Counted from the stretch's first letter, positions 54,336-63,574 are shown. The stretch is 64,000 nt of DNA from Candidatus Eremiobacter antarcticus (GCA_003244105.1 QHBK01000017.1:114849-178848), one strand, 5' to 3'. The notes: generated from the letters alone by a model not told the origin. Made by a program: numbers and translations.

Positions 54336-55550
54336 TCAGCTTTTGGGACGCGCCTTGATGGTTGCGTAGATCTTCAAGAACAGTTTATGAAGGTCGCTGT
54401 TCGATTCTATCGGTCGGCTGTTGGCGAAAAGCGTCACCACAAGATCCGAGTCCGGGAAGTACAGATGGGCGGCCCGGAAACCAAGCGTTTCACCTTGGTA
54501 GAACCAGTACGGACCGAAACCGGGATCGTTCCGCTGAGCGACGCCGAGCCCAAACCCTGCGGGATCCGCCGGTGTCGGGACATTGATACGCCTTGCTGTT
54601 TTGACTGAGACCAAGCTCATGAGCTCTCGTTTTTGCTTTGCGGGCAAGAGTGCTGTACCCTGATACATCGCTCGCGCCCAGGCGACCAAGTCTTCCGGCG
54701 TTGAGACGATGGCGCCCGCGCCTTGCGCCCAGGACAGGCTGTAAGGGGTCATATCCTTACCGATGAATTTCCCGAAGCCCGGATCGTTGTTCTCATAGTA
54801 GCCGGAGACCACTCGCCGAGCGATCGGAGCCGGATAGAGATGCGAGGCATAAAACGTGTTCTTGAGACCAACGCTTGAGATGATGCGCGCGATCTCGGCA
54901 TCGTAGCTTTTGCTCAGGCTGCGAGCAGCGACGACTTCCTGGGCTAAGAGGTAGCCCGTGTTTGAGTAATAGTACCTTGTGCCCGGCGTGAACTTTATTT
55001 TGGGGTACACCATTCGGATCAGCGTATCAGACGGAACGTCCGCCATTGGATCGTTGGCATATGAGCGCAACCATGCTTGTGTGTTGTCGTACGATTCCAA
55101 ACCGCCGGTCATGCTCAGCAATCTGCGCAACGTCAGGTTCCGAAAGGCTGGGTATTGCGGAAGGTAGTTACCGATAGGCGCGTCGATGGAGAGACGGCCT
55201 TGAGCCTCAAGTTGTAAGACGGCGACCGCCGTGAACGACTTGGTGTTGCTTCCTATTTGATAGAGGCTGGCCGGAGTGACCCGTGGACCGCTGCCGTATT
55301 GCGTCGTTCCTCGGGCAAGGTTTATGTCAGGCGTACCTCTGCCTAAGCTCACGGAAAGAGAAAGCGCGGAGCAGTGCTCTTTGGGGCAGCGGTCCTTCAG
55401 GTACGCATCCAGATCTCGTTGCAACGCGGTCCGCAGCAGAGCAGGCCCTGCTGTGGCGGTGCTGCTGTGGGGCAGTGCTATTGCGGGTGAGCTCAGAACA
55501 AAGGCTGCCAACAACGCCGTAGGCAAAGTCTGCATGAAGGCGCGGACCAT
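54336..55550 (-). CDS. Serine hydrolase, beta-lactamase/class C PBP family
   Basis: 404 aa. Signal peptide (LPTALLAAFVLSSPAIALP), then the PF00144 fold: nucleophile Ser101 in SNTKSF (SxxK), Tyr-Ser-Asn in YYYSNTGYLLAQE, and a C-terminal QGETLGFRA segment near the KTG-equivalent. Such enzymes include esterases, D-amino-acid peptidases and beta-lactamases. Sequence does not show which. ATG at 55550 follows GAGGAG. Secreted to the periplasm or outside. Confidence 0.88.
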   Translation of the reverse strand: MVRAFMQTLPTALLAAFVLSSPAIALPHSSTATAGPALLRTALQRDLDAYLKDRCPKEHCSALSLSVSLGRGTPDINLARGTTQYGSGPRVTPASLYQIGSNTKSFTAVAVLQLEAQGRLSIDAPIGNYLPQYPAFRNLTLRRLLSMTGGLESYDNTQAWLRSYANDPMADVPSDTLIRMVYPKIKFTPGTRYYYSNTGYLLAQEVVAARSLSKSYDAEIARIISSVGLKNTFYASHLYPAPIARRVVSGYYENNDPGFGKFIGKDMTPYSLSWAQGAGAIVSTPEDLVAWARAMYQGTALLPAKQKRELMSLVSVKTARRINVPTPADPAGFGLGVAQRNDPGFGPYWFYQGETLGFRAAHLYFPDSDLVVTLFANSRPIESNSDLHKLFLKIYATIKARPKS

Positions 55551-55631
55551 CAGTTCAGTCTCCTCAGGATGTTGAAGTGTTGTTGCGGGACCTTTGCTCA
55601 ACACCGATTCCCGCCCTTGGAAAGGATTGCA

Positions 55632-56003
55632 ATGCCTCCAACGCTGGCCAACGGCAAGATCTGCTACATCGAGCTTCCCGCGGTTGATGTCACTCGCTCA
55701 GCCGACTTTTACCAAAGTGCTTTCGGCTGGAACATTCGCACTCGCGGTGACGGCAACGTCGCCTTTGACGATGCCGTGGGCGAGGTGAGCGGTGCGTGGG
55801 TGCGTGGCCGCCCGCCCTCATCAGAACCCGGCCTTTTAGTCTATATAATGGTTGACGACGCAGCCGCAGCTCTCAACAAGGTCGTTGAAAACGGCGGCAC
55901 GATTGTGCAGCCCATCGGCGCCGACGCCCCGGAGATCACCGCCAGGTTCTGCGACCCCGCTGGGAACCTGATCGGCCTGTACCAGGAGCGCGTCGAGCCA
56001 TAA
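55632..56003 (+). CDS. VOC-family (glyoxalase-fold) protein
   Basis: 123 aa, one VOC domain: YIELPAVDVTRSADFYQSAF, FGWNIRTRGDGN, VYIMVDDAAAALNKVVENGG, and CDPAGNLIGLYQE. The metal ligands (His/Glu) of true glyoxalases are reduced to one or two Glu/His, so metal binding is doubtful. ATG at 55632 follows AAAGGA. Same strand as the permease after it but probably separate function. Confidence 0.85.
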   Translation: MPPTLANGKICYIELPAVDVTRSADFYQSAFGWNIRTRGDGNVAFDDAVGEVSGAWVRGRPPSSEPGLLVYIMVDDAAAALNKVVENGGTIVQPIGADAPEITARFCDPAGNLIGLYQERVEP

Positions 56004-56013
56004 CGGCTGTATC

Positions 56014-57573
56014 GTGAGCAAGGACCTGAGCGCAAGAATTCAGCCCGACGGCGACCGTCTCGTCGCGCTCGGTTACCGGCAGGAACTCTCGCGAGTTCTC
56101 TCGCTCTTCGACAATTTCTCCGTGGCCTTCAGTTACCTGAGCCCGATGGTCGGGATCTATTCGCTGTACACCCTGGGACTCGGTACCGGTGGACCGCGCT
56201 ACATCTGGACGATTCCCCTCGTCGTCGGCCTGATGATGCTGGTGGCGTTGGTGTTCGGGGAACTCTCGAGCGAATATCCGCTCTCCGGCGCGCTCTACCA
56301 GTACGGCAAGTATAATGTCGGGCCGCGCTTCGGATGGTTCATAGGGTGGATCTACGGTTTCGCGCTGCTGGCCACCGTGGCTTCGGTCGATTCCGGCGCT
56401 GTCGGGTACATCGCGTCGCTTTCGAACATCTGGTTCAAGACGCATCTGGACGCGGGCAAGCACATGACGATTTTTGTCATCACCGGCGGCATCATCGTCA
56501 TCTCGGCGATCTTGAATTCGATCGGCGCGAAGATCATGGGTCAAGTGGCGCGTTTCGGGGTGTACGTCGAGACGGTCGGCACGTTCGGCGTGTTTATCGC
56601 TCTGGCAGTCTACGGTTTTCATCATGGCTTGGCGTTCATCTTCACGACGCAAAACGTCGAGTTCGTGAAGACCAACCCGCTTAGCCTGAACTTCTCGGGC
56701 AACTGGTGGACGGCCGCGGCTCTCGTCGCCGTGCTGGCAAACGTCTACATCTTTTACGGCTTTGAATCAGCGGGCGATATCTCAGAAGAGACGGTGGACG
56801 CTCAGCGTCAGGTCCCCAAAGCCATGCGGAACGCACTGCTGTACGGCGGTATCGCGTCGTTTGTCTTGGTTCTTGGATTGCTGCTTGCGACGCCGACATC
56901 AGGGATCGGCGGCGTGGTGACGGGAGGTATCAACACGATCTTGTCGGTCCTGCCGAATTGGCTGCAGCAGTTCTTCCTCGTTATGGTCATCGTCGCGTTT
57001 TTCAGTTGCGGTACGGCAGTGCAGGGCGCCGGCGCACGCGTGGCGTTCGCGCTCGCCCGCGATGGAGCTTTGCCGTTCAGCCATCGGATCAGGCAGATCT
57101 CAGTGCGCTACCATACGCCTGTGAACGCAATCCTGGTGGGCACCATCGTTCCATTTCTTTTCTTGCTCTTGGTTCTTGTGAATCCGGCCAAGCCAGTGCA
57201 CATCTTGTGGTTTGATTACCCCGCAAACGTCAACGCGCTCTATGCTCTCGTCTCATTCGCAACGTCCGGCATTTATCTCGCCTTTTTCCTGACGGTGCTG
57301 GGAGCGTTGCTCGCCCGCCTACGAGGCTGGAAGCCGAGCGGCGCATTCACGCTCGGAAAGTGGGGGATGCCCGTCACTTGCGTCGCGGCTCTCTACCTGC
57401 TGCTGATGCTGTTGAACATCGTGTGGCCGAGCTCGCTTTCGAGCGGTCGGGCAGTCTTCAACTATGGCTGGGTTACGCTGTTGGTGATGGCGGTCATCGT
57501 GACGCTCGGAGCCTTGTATGAAGCGATCGCGCGGCCAGATCGCAACGTGGCTCGCCATCGTATCGACGGCTAA
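56014..57573 (+). CDS. APC-family amino-acid permease
   Basis: 519 aa with 12-13 membrane segments. APC features: GYRQELSRVLSLFDNFSVAF opening, SSEYPLSGALYQYGKY in the first unwound region, YGFESAGDISEETVDAQRQV, and GAGARVAFALARDGALPFS. Importer or exchanger for amino acids or polyamines; substrate unknown. GTG start, ten bases after the VOC gene stop. Confidence 0.9.
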   Translation: MSKDLSARIQPDGDRLVALGYRQELSRVLSLFDNFSVAFSYLSPMVGIYSLYTLGLGTGGPRYIWTIPLVVGLMMLVALVFGELSSEYPLSGALYQYGKYNVGPRFGWFIGWIYGFALLATVASVDSGAVGYIASLSNIWFKTHLDAGKHMTIFVITGGIIVISAILNSIGAKIMGQVARFGVYVETVGTFGVFIALAVYGFHHGLAFIFTTQNVEFVKTNPLSLNFSGNWWTAAALVAVLANVYIFYGFESAGDISEETVDAQRQVPKAMRNALLYGGIASFVLVLGLLLATPTSGIGGVVTGGINTILSVLPNWLQQFFLVMVIVAFFSCGTAVQGAGARVAFALARDGALPFSHRIRQISVRYHTPVNAILVGTIVPFLFLLLVLVNPAKPVHILWFDYPANVNALYALVSFATSGIYLAFFLTVLGALLARLRGWKPSGAFTLGKWGMPVTCVAALYLLLMLLNIVWPSSLSSGRAVFNYGWVTLLVMAVIVTLGALYEAIARPDRNVARHRIDG

Positions 57574-57576
57574 CGT

Positions 57577-58165
57577 TCAACGCGACGCTGCTGCCACGAA
57601 CCTCCGGCGCCGAGCGTTAGTTTGAGCTGGGCGGCTCGTCAGCGCCTCGGTCACGATGTACGTCACGATGTCCCAAGCGTTGTGGATCCCGATAAAAATC
57701 AGCAATATGACGCCGCCTGCGAGCGCAAACAGCGCGTTCACTGGAAGAGAGGAAAGCGTGATCGCGCCTCCCAGGATTGCGGCATAGGAAACGAACGGCA
57801 GAAGCGTGTACCACACCCAGTCCTCGGCGTCCGGAGTATATTCGGTCAGCCGCCTCGCCCGATAGATCACGGCCAACACGTGAGCCACTCCATAGAGGCC
57901 GCCGAGTCCGAGCAACACGGCGGGGATGGACGGGTGAGCGCCACGGCGCACTGAGAATCGCAGACACGAGCAAGGCCGCGCAGAAGTGCACCACCGTCGG
58001 CGTGCTGAACGTCGACATTCCGTCGCGGCTCCCTCGCATACGTTCCGATCCCGCGACGAGGGTGGTCACGACGAACATCAATCCGGTGAGGGCGGCAGCC
58101 GACGAGCCGGCCATGACGTAGAAGCTCAACCAGGGCGTCAGGAAAGACGAGGCTTGCTCAGCCAT
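57577..58165 (-). pseudogene. Membrane protein gene with frameshift
   Basis: From ATG 58165 (overlapping the amine oxidase stop) the frame codes MAEQASSFLTPWLSFYVMAG and two to three helices (LTGLMFVVTTLVAG, VVHFCAALLVSAILS). Near 57925-57955 it shifts; in the other frame it continues AVLLGLGGLYGVAHVLAVIY and further helices to the stop at 57577. Joined, the product is ~196 aa with five helices. Coupled to the FAD enzyme upstream. Single-base change in a short C or G run is enough. Confidence 0.55.
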
Positions 58166-59495
58166 TGTTCACGCGTTGGGCACCAAGTGACGCTGCCGCC
58201 TGCCGGGCGGCACGCTCGCCGGTTTCCAGCGCTCCGTTCACCGTGCCGCCCTCGCTATCGTTCGAAGTCGCCTCGCCTGCGAAGAACAGCGTGTCGTCGA
58301 CGGGCGCTGCGAGCCTCGCTCGAGCGTCTGCGCCTCCGACGGCGACATAACTGTAGGCGCCGCGCGCGAACGGGTCGCGGCTCCAATCGGTCGTGACTCC
58401 GAGCTCGAACTCCTCATGCGCGAGCGCGGGGTCGCCAAGCAGTGCTCCGAAGCCGTCCACTGCGAGCCTCACGAGGTCTTCCTCGGAGGCGCCGCTCAAC
58501 GCCATCGCCTTCGGACGTCCGGCCCACGCCACGACGAGCTCACTGCGCACCGGCAGCTGCGTCCAATACACGGCGAACGGCTGGGCTAGGGAGCGAAAGA
58601 ATGCGCCGTTGCGATAGCGCCCGTCACAAATGCGCTCCCAGAACGGCGTTCGGAACCACATCCCGACCCTCACCGCCTGACCTGTCTCGATGCTTTGTAA
58701 AGCATCGCGCTTTGGGTTCGGCAGTTCGGGGTCGAAAACAATCTCCGTATCGTCACCGCTATGCCGCAAGACGCCCACCGGGAGCGTCAGGATAGCAACT
58801 CGACAGCGAAGTATTTGTGTGTCTCCCTGAGCGCCTCTCACCTCCAGCGACACAGCGCCACGGCGCCACGAGATTCGCCGCACAACCGTGCTGAGGCGGC
58901 TGCAAACGCGCGTAGCCCTGCACGTATTGTAGAGGTATTCTACCATCGGGCCATAACCGCCGAGCGGCCGCGCGATCGTGAAACCAACTCCCGATCGCCA
59001 CTCGTCCGCAATCGCGCGAGCGCTCGCAACGTCCGGGTCCGCGGCATCAAATCCCTCGACGAATGCGCGCGCCGCCCGCACGGTCCCCTGCATTGCCTTG
59101 TCCTTATGAAAGCGCTGCAGAAATCGATTGGCGCTCTCGTCACGCGCGAGCATTCGAGCTCCTTCGAAAATACCGGACGCCGATGTGAAGTCGTCATCAT
59201 CATCGTCGCGGCGCAGTTCACCGTCGTCGGAAACCCTCCACGATTCTCCACCTATGTCGATCGCCGTAGTCCCCGCAGCGCGAAGCAAGGCCATGGTCTC
59301 GGCTGCCCGGCCGTGGATGAATTCCGCGCCGAGTTCGGCCGCCAGGGCACCACGGACCGACGAGTCAGACCATACGCGACCGCCCACGCGGTCCCGGGCT
59401 TCGACCAGAATTACGCGCTGCGATCGAGCGGTCAGGCTTCGCGCCGCCGCGAGGCCGGCAACGCCAGCGCCGATCACGATCACGTCTGCATCCAT
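58158..59495 (-). CDS. FAD-dependent amine oxidase family protein
   Basis: 445 aa. FAD-binding opening VIVIGAGVAGLAAARSL, RVGGRVWSD, and the C-terminal FAGEATSNDSEGGTVNGALETG that closes over FAD. Middle region resembles monoamine/polyamine oxidases (GAEFIHGRAAETM). Substrate is unknown; an amino-acid permease gene lies near but in another unit. Intact, unlike the gene it overlaps. Confidence 0.9.
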   Translation of the reverse strand: MDADVIVIGAGVAGLAAARSLTARSQRVILVEARDRVGGRVWSDSSVRGALAAELGAEFIHGRAAETMALLRAAGTTAIDIGGESWRVSDDGELRRDDDDDDFTSASGIFEGARMLARDESANRFLQRFHKDKAMQGTVRAARAFVEGFDAADPDVASARAIADEWRSGVGFTIARPLGGYGPMVEYLYNTCRATRVCSRLSTVVRRISWRRGAVSLEVRGAQGDTQILRCRVAILTLPVGVLRHSGDDTEIVFDPELPNPKRDALQSIETGQAVRVGMWFRTPFWERICDGRYRNGAFFRSLAQPFAVYWTQLPVRSELVVAWAGRPKAMALSGASEEDLVRLAVDGFGALLGDPALAHEEFELGVTTDWSRDPFARGAYSYVAVGGADARARLAAPVDDTLFFAGEATSNDSEGGTVNGALETGERAARQAAASLGAQRVNNG

Positions 59496-59514
59496 GCTTG
59501 GGGTTAACGCTCGA

Positions 59515-59911
59515 TCAGCGGTGGTATTGTTCGTCGGTCACCTTATCCAACCAATCGACAGGCTTGCCATTCAGCGCTTCCTGAATTGCCGATGTGCGTC
59601 ATTGCCGTGGTCGGGGTCGCGCCATGCCAATGCTTCTCATTCGGCGGAATCCAGACAACATCACCGGGCCGAATCTCCTCGACGGGTCCGCCCGAACGTT
59701 GCGCCCAGCCGAGCCCGGATGTGGCGATCAGCGTTTGACCGAGCGGATGCGTGTGCCATGCCGTGCGGGCGCACGGCTCGAAGGTGACGCTCGCACCGCG
59801 AACGCGAGCTGGATTAGGCGCCTCGAACAGCGGATCGATGCTTACCGTGCCGGTGAAATACTCTGCCGGTCCTTTTCCAGAAGCCTGTGAGCCGCTTCGT
59901 CTGATTTCCAT
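59515..59911 (-). pseudogene. Cupin-domain protein gene with 3' frameshift
   Basis: From ATG 59911 (ribosome site AGGAGAAG) it codes a cupin: [18 protein letters not shown] and [19 protein letters not shown] carry the His/Glu metal ligands. After MTHI the frame is lost. With one G fewer at 59589-59590 it reads [20 protein letters not shown] and ends at 59515, a tail typical of this cupin subgroup. As read the protein stops at 59543 (122 aa) and may still fold. Confidence 0.7.
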
Positions 59912-59962
59912 ATGCTTCTCCTAGCTCGACGACACCACCGAGACTGAGACCATCCTTGTACA

Positions 59963-60352
59963 TCATCGGCGGCTGTTCGCGGGGTCGACGCCTTCCTCGA
60001 GATCTTGCCGATCTAAGTTCTCTTTCTTTTTGCTGATCCACCGGTTCGCCGACTCAACTCCACCCTTGCGCACGCGTGCCTGAAGCCAGTCGAGCATCTC
60101 TTCATCCGTCGCGTTGCTTCCAACCGCCTCATCGAATTCTGCTGAGGTGATGCCCCACCGCCTAAACGCGCCTTCGTCCATCGGACACGGATAGATGTAG
60201 TCATGAATCGTGCCATTGGCGCTTGCCCGTGCTTTATCGATGACGCGTGCAAGCCACATGAACGGACCCATCAGTTGACGGCCCCGGCGCGGAAAGGTTT
60301 TCCCGTCACGGAAATCTGTTGGCACTTGATTTTCCTTGGTAGAACGAACCAT
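59963..60352 (-). CDS. DUF5069 domain protein
   Basis: About 130 aa. Matches DUF5069 by eye: MGPFMWLARVIDKARASANG, YIYPCPMDEGAFRRWGI, TDEEMLDWLQARVRKGG. Small soluble protein, function unknown. Start at 60352 is preferred over 60403; both lack a good ribosome site. Divergent from the MGMT gene. Confidence 0.75.
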   Translation of the reverse strand: MVRSTKENQVPTDFRDGKTFPRRGRQLMGPFMWLARVIDKARASANGTIHDYIYPCPMDEGAFRRWGITSAEFDEAVGSNATDEEMLDWLQARVRKGGVESANRWISKKKENLDRQDLEEGVDPANSRR

Positions 60353-60433
60353 GAGTGGTCGCAATGAGCCAATTTGTTGTTGCGGCTCGCATTTGCGGGT
60401 CAAAATCGGATAGTCCTTCGTACATGATTTTGC

Positions 60434-60439
60434 TATACT
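60434..60439 (+). promoter_or_regulatory. -10 box for MGMT gene, likely leaderless transcript
   Basis: TATACT ends seven bases before the ATG at 60447, so the transcript should begin at or next to the start codon. No ribosome site lies between. No clear -35. Confidence 0.5.
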
Positions 60440-60446
60440 GCGGGTT

Positions 60447-60947
60447 ATGAACGATTCGATCTCTATCTTTGACAGTCCGGTCGGTCCGCTGCTGGCGCGG
60501 GCTTCGCACGGCCGATTGGTCGAACTGAGCTTCTACCACCGTGTCAGCACCGGCGCTCACGTCGCAACGGATGCTGATGCAGGCAGCGGCGCGGTGCTCG
60601 AGGCGACGCAGGCACAGATCATGGAGTACTTCGCGCACAAGCGTACTACTTTTGAGTTGCCGCTCGAATTGCGCGGCCCCACGTTTCATCAACGCGTATG
60701 GGAAGCACTGTGCGAAATACCGTACGGTAAGACGGCTTCGTATGGTCAGCTTGCAGCCGGGCTCGGCGTTCCCGACTCGGCGCGCGCTGTCGGTGCGGCC
60801 AACGGGGCTAATCCGATCGCGATCATCGTCCCATGCCACAGGGTGATCGGCGCTGACGGCAGCCTCGTTGGTTATGGCGGAGGACTTCATCGCAAGCGCT
60901 TGCTGCTCGACTTAGAAAGCCACGCAACGCGCCTCGCTTTGCTGTGA
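60447..60947 (+). CDS. ogt: Methylated-DNA-protein cysteine methyltransferase (Ogt/MGMT)
   Basis: 166 aa DNA-repair protein that takes O6-alkyl groups from guanine onto one cysteine. N-terminal RNase-H-like domain, then the C-terminal winged helix: FHQRVWEALCEIPYGKTASY, RAVGAANGANP and the acceptor Cys130 in IVPCHRVIG. Normal length, intact. Starts directly after a -10 box. Confidence 0.95.
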   Translation: MNDSISIFDSPVGPLLARASHGRLVELSFYHRVSTGAHVATDADAGSGAVLEATQAQIMEYFAHKRTTFELPLELRGPTFHQRVWEALCEIPYGKTASYGQLAAGLGVPDSARAVGAANGANPIAIIVPCHRVIGADGSLVGYGGGLHRKRLLLDLESHATRLALL

Positions 60948-61021
60948 GGGCGACGAACTTAAGCCCTTGCCCCCGCACAACTGAGCACCCGCAAGTGGTG
61001 AGGCAGCTTTAAGAGAGTATT

Positions 61022-61969
61022 ATGGCGAAAAAAATCATCACCGTCATCGGGGCTACCGGTGCGCAAGGTGGTGGAGTGGTTCGCGCCATCCAGAACGATC
61101 GAGGTGGTGAATTCAGCGCGCGAGCCGTGACCAGAGACGTCAACTCGGATAAGGCAAAGGAGCTCGCAGCACTCGGAGCAGAGGTCGTCGCCGGCGACGT
61201 CGACGACGTGGAAAGTCTGAAACGCGCCTTTCAAGGGGCGCACGGTGCCTACTGCGTCACCTTCTTTTGGGCCCATCTTTCCCCCGAGAAGGAAATGGCT
61301 GAAGCCAAAAACATGGCAGAGGCGGCCAAGGCTGCCGGCGTTGCGCACGTCATCTGGTCAACGCTCGAGGACACTCGCAAGTGGGTACCGTTAGATGATA
61401 ACCGGATGCCGACGCTTCGGGGTAAATATAAAGTGCCGCACTTCGATGGCAAGGGAGAAGCGGACAAATATTTCACCGACGCAGGACTACCCGTCACGTT
61501 TACGCGAGCCGCATTTTACTGGGAGAACTTCGTCTTCTTCGGCCTGGGCCCGAAGAAGGGTCCCGACGGGGTGCTCGCTCTCACGTTGCCCTTGGGAGAT
61601 TCGAAGTTGCCTGGCATCGGTTCAGAGGACATCGGCAAATGCGTTTACGGCGTGTTCAAGAAAGGTCCAGAGTATATCGGTCAGATGGTCGGCATCACAA
61701 GCGACAAGTTGACCGGGACGGGGATGGCGGCGGCTATGAGCAAGGCGCTCGGCCAAGAAGTGCGCTACAATGCGATAACGCCGGAAGTCTTTCGCGGCTT
61801 CGGCTTTCCGGGAGCCGACGATCTCGGCAACATGTTCCAGTTCCACGCCGACTTTCAGAAAGAATTTCTCCCTTTGCGCGACCAGGCTCTCTCGAAGGCG
61901 CTCAATCCCGAGCTGCAGTCGTTTGATGAGTGGCTCGCTCAAAACGCAGGCCGAATGCCGCTCAGCTGA
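61022..61969 (+). CDS. NmrA-family NAD(P)-binding protein
   Basis: 315 aa. Rossmann opening IITVIGATGAQGGGVVRAIQ, VVAGDVDDVESLKRAFQGAH, VIWSTLEDTRKW and the NmrA-type TFTRAAFYWENFV. Atypical SDR; may sense NAD(P) or act as reductase. Full length. ATG at 61022 is preceded by GAGAGT. No partner genes indicate a pathway. Confidence 0.88.
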   Translation: MAKKIITVIGATGAQGGGVVRAIQNDRGGEFSARAVTRDVNSDKAKELAALGAEVVAGDVDDVESLKRAFQGAHGAYCVTFFWAHLSPEKEMAEAKNMAEAAKAAGVAHVIWSTLEDTRKWVPLDDNRMPTLRGKYKVPHFDGKGEADKYFTDAGLPVTFTRAAFYWENFVFFGLGPKKGPDGVLALTLPLGDSKLPGIGSEDIGKCVYGVFKKGPEYIGQMVGITSDKLTGTGMAAAMSKALGQEVRYNAITPEVFRGFGFPGADDLGNMFQFHADFQKEFLPLRDQALSKALNPELQSFDEWLAQNAGRMPLS

Positions 61970-62042
61970 GCGCTGACAGTTGCCGAGACAGGCTGTGACC
62001 TTCGTTTTCCCGCCCGCAGCGATGCTTGACGAGAACTGTCGA

Positions 62043-62066
62043 GGCAGGTTAAACGGTTAGCCTGCC
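62043..62066 (+). terminator. Possible terminator after NmrA-like gene
   Basis: GGCAGGTTAA / TTAGCCTGCC form a 10-bp stem with one G-T pair and a 4-base loop. A T-run appears only 13 bases later, so termination efficiency is doubtful; it could be a leader structure of the next gene. Confidence 0.35.
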
Positions 62067-62197
62067 CGCCAACTCCGGCTTTTTACGCACCCCCGGGAGG
62101 ACTTGATGGCATCCGAATCTTACGCGTTATCATGACGGCCGGACCGCTGGGGTTTCAGGCGGCTGCGCCGTTCTTGCTCGAGAAAGGTAAATACGGT

Positions 62198-62662
62198 ATG
62201 AAAGCATTTCTCTCCACAGTTTGCGCTATCGTGGCCGCGTTGGGCTTGGCGAGCGCAGTATCGGCCGACAGCACCTCGATGTCAAACGCGTCCGCTGCGC
62301 CGAAAATCGTCACGCCGGACAGTTTGAATTGGGCGCCGGTGCCGGGGCTCGCGGGAGCGATGCAGGCGCTGGTCTACGGCGATCTCAACAAGGCAGAATC
62401 TGTGAACACCGTCCGCATAAAGCTGGCTGATGGCACCAAAATCCCCATCCATTCGCACGACGCCGATGAGCGTGTCACCGTTCTCTCCGGCACGTTCATG
62501 GTAGGCGTCGGCCACAGCGTTGACATGGCGAGCATGAAAGCGCTTAGCCCTGGTTCGTTTGTCTACGTGCCGGCCGGTGTCTATCACTATGCCATGGCCA
62601 AGGGCGAAACGGTTGTGCAGGTGACGGCTAAAGGCTCGATGGCCCTTCATTTGGCGAAGTAG
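62198..62662 (+). CDS. Secreted cupin-domain protein
   Basis: 154 aa. Signal peptide (MKAFLSTVCAIVAALGLASA, cleavage after VSA), then one cupin: IPIHSHDADERVTVLSGTFM with the first motif, PGSFVYVPAGVYHYAMAKG with the second. Periplasmic metal-dependent enzyme or sugar/ligand binder. ATG at 62198 with AAAGG upstream is chosen over 62132 because the signal peptide begins there. Confidence 0.85.
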   Translation: MKAFLSTVCAIVAALGLASAVSADSTSMSNASAAPKIVTPDSLNWAPVPGLAGAMQALVYGDLNKAESVNTVRIKLADGTKIPIHSHDADERVTVLSGTFMVGVGHSVDMASMKALSPGSFVYVPAGVYHYAMAKGETVVQVTAKGSMALHLAK

Positions 62663-62762
62663 CCGGGACTCGGAATAGCCAGAGCTGGTTGCCGCGCCGC
62701 CGATCCAGCGCCCCGGTTCGAAGTAAGGAAGCGATGCCGCAAGTTCCAGCGGCATCAGCTTC

Positions 62763-63272
62763 TTATATTTTCTTGTTGGAGATTTTGGTGCAGCTCGAGT
62801 CCGCGACAACGGCCCATTTGCTTTTTGTTTTTATGTCGAAAACGTCGCGAAAACTTCTGTCGCTGCGTTTGGTGATCGTATCGCGCGTGGCGAGGGCTGG
62901 CCTTGGAACCACGTACTTCCGGTCATGAGTTGCACATTCGTAGCGCTGGCTTCACCTGTTTCATAGGAGATACCGCCAAACCGACCAGCCGAGTTGCTCC
63001 ACCACCGACGCTCCGAAGGCATCCAGCCGATATAACCACTGTCAGAATACCCTGTTGCGCTATACTCGTTTCCTATGACGTTGCCTGGCTCGATCCAGAA
63101 GTGGTAGTGACCCGTTTGCGTCTGCTGGATCATTGACGCCTTAGTGACGCAGTTCCACGTTCCGATCAGATACTGCAGTCGCGTTAGCTTGCCGGTGAGC
63201 GTTTGGTGCATGAGCTACGTCTGACGACGCCATGTGTGTGCTCGTTGCCAAAACAACAAAAGCCGCGACCAT
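62763..63272 (-). pseudogene. Secreted DUF1579-like protein gene with two frameshifts
   Basis: Three frame pieces make one protein: signal peptide from ATG 63272 (MVAAFVVLATSTHMASSDVA), the main body QTLTGKLTRLQYLIGTWNCV to VQLMTGSTWFQG, and the tail ALATRDTITKRSDRSF to KISNKKI with TAA at 62765-62763. Breaks lie at 63205-63206 (one extra C) and ~62893-62901 (one missing G). The joined protein is ~170 aa with a signal-peptidase site at AHA-Q. Similar to DUF1579/lipocalin-like secreted proteins. Confidence 0.6.
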
Positions 63273-63349
63273 AAGCCTGATGGTACACAATCGCGCCGAT
63301 GCGGAAAAAGAGGCTGACGGCACAGCCCCACTTTTTTCTCACGGTGCGA

Positions 63350-63574
63350 TCAGTGAATAGCGTAACCGATCCACCACGGCGAAGCAGTGGCATTACGAGC
63401 AAGATGACCAGCGCGACAACGCGCCAGATGGGGGCGCGTGCACCCCTTCGGGATAGGGAGTGTACCGATCACGATGATGAGAAACACAACGGGCAAAACG
63501 ACCATGTCTATGCCGTTTCTGAATACCGCGCCGACGATTAACAGCAGCAGTCCGAATGATAGGAGTGCCGTCAC
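63350..63574 (-). CDS. Small membrane protein, probably frameshifted
   Basis: 74 aa as read; two hydrophobic helices (LLSFGLLLLIVGAVF, MVVLPVVFLIIVIGTLPI) then non-membrane sequence. Removing one base from the five-C run at 63430-63434 opens a further helix (RVVALVILLVMPLLRRGG), so the ORF is probably the 5' part of a broken membrane-protein gene. No family recognised. Confidence 0.35.
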   Translation of the reverse strand: MTALLSFGLLLLIVGAVFRNGIDMVVLPVVFLIIVIGTLPIPKGCTRPHLARCRAGHLARNATASPWWIGYAIH

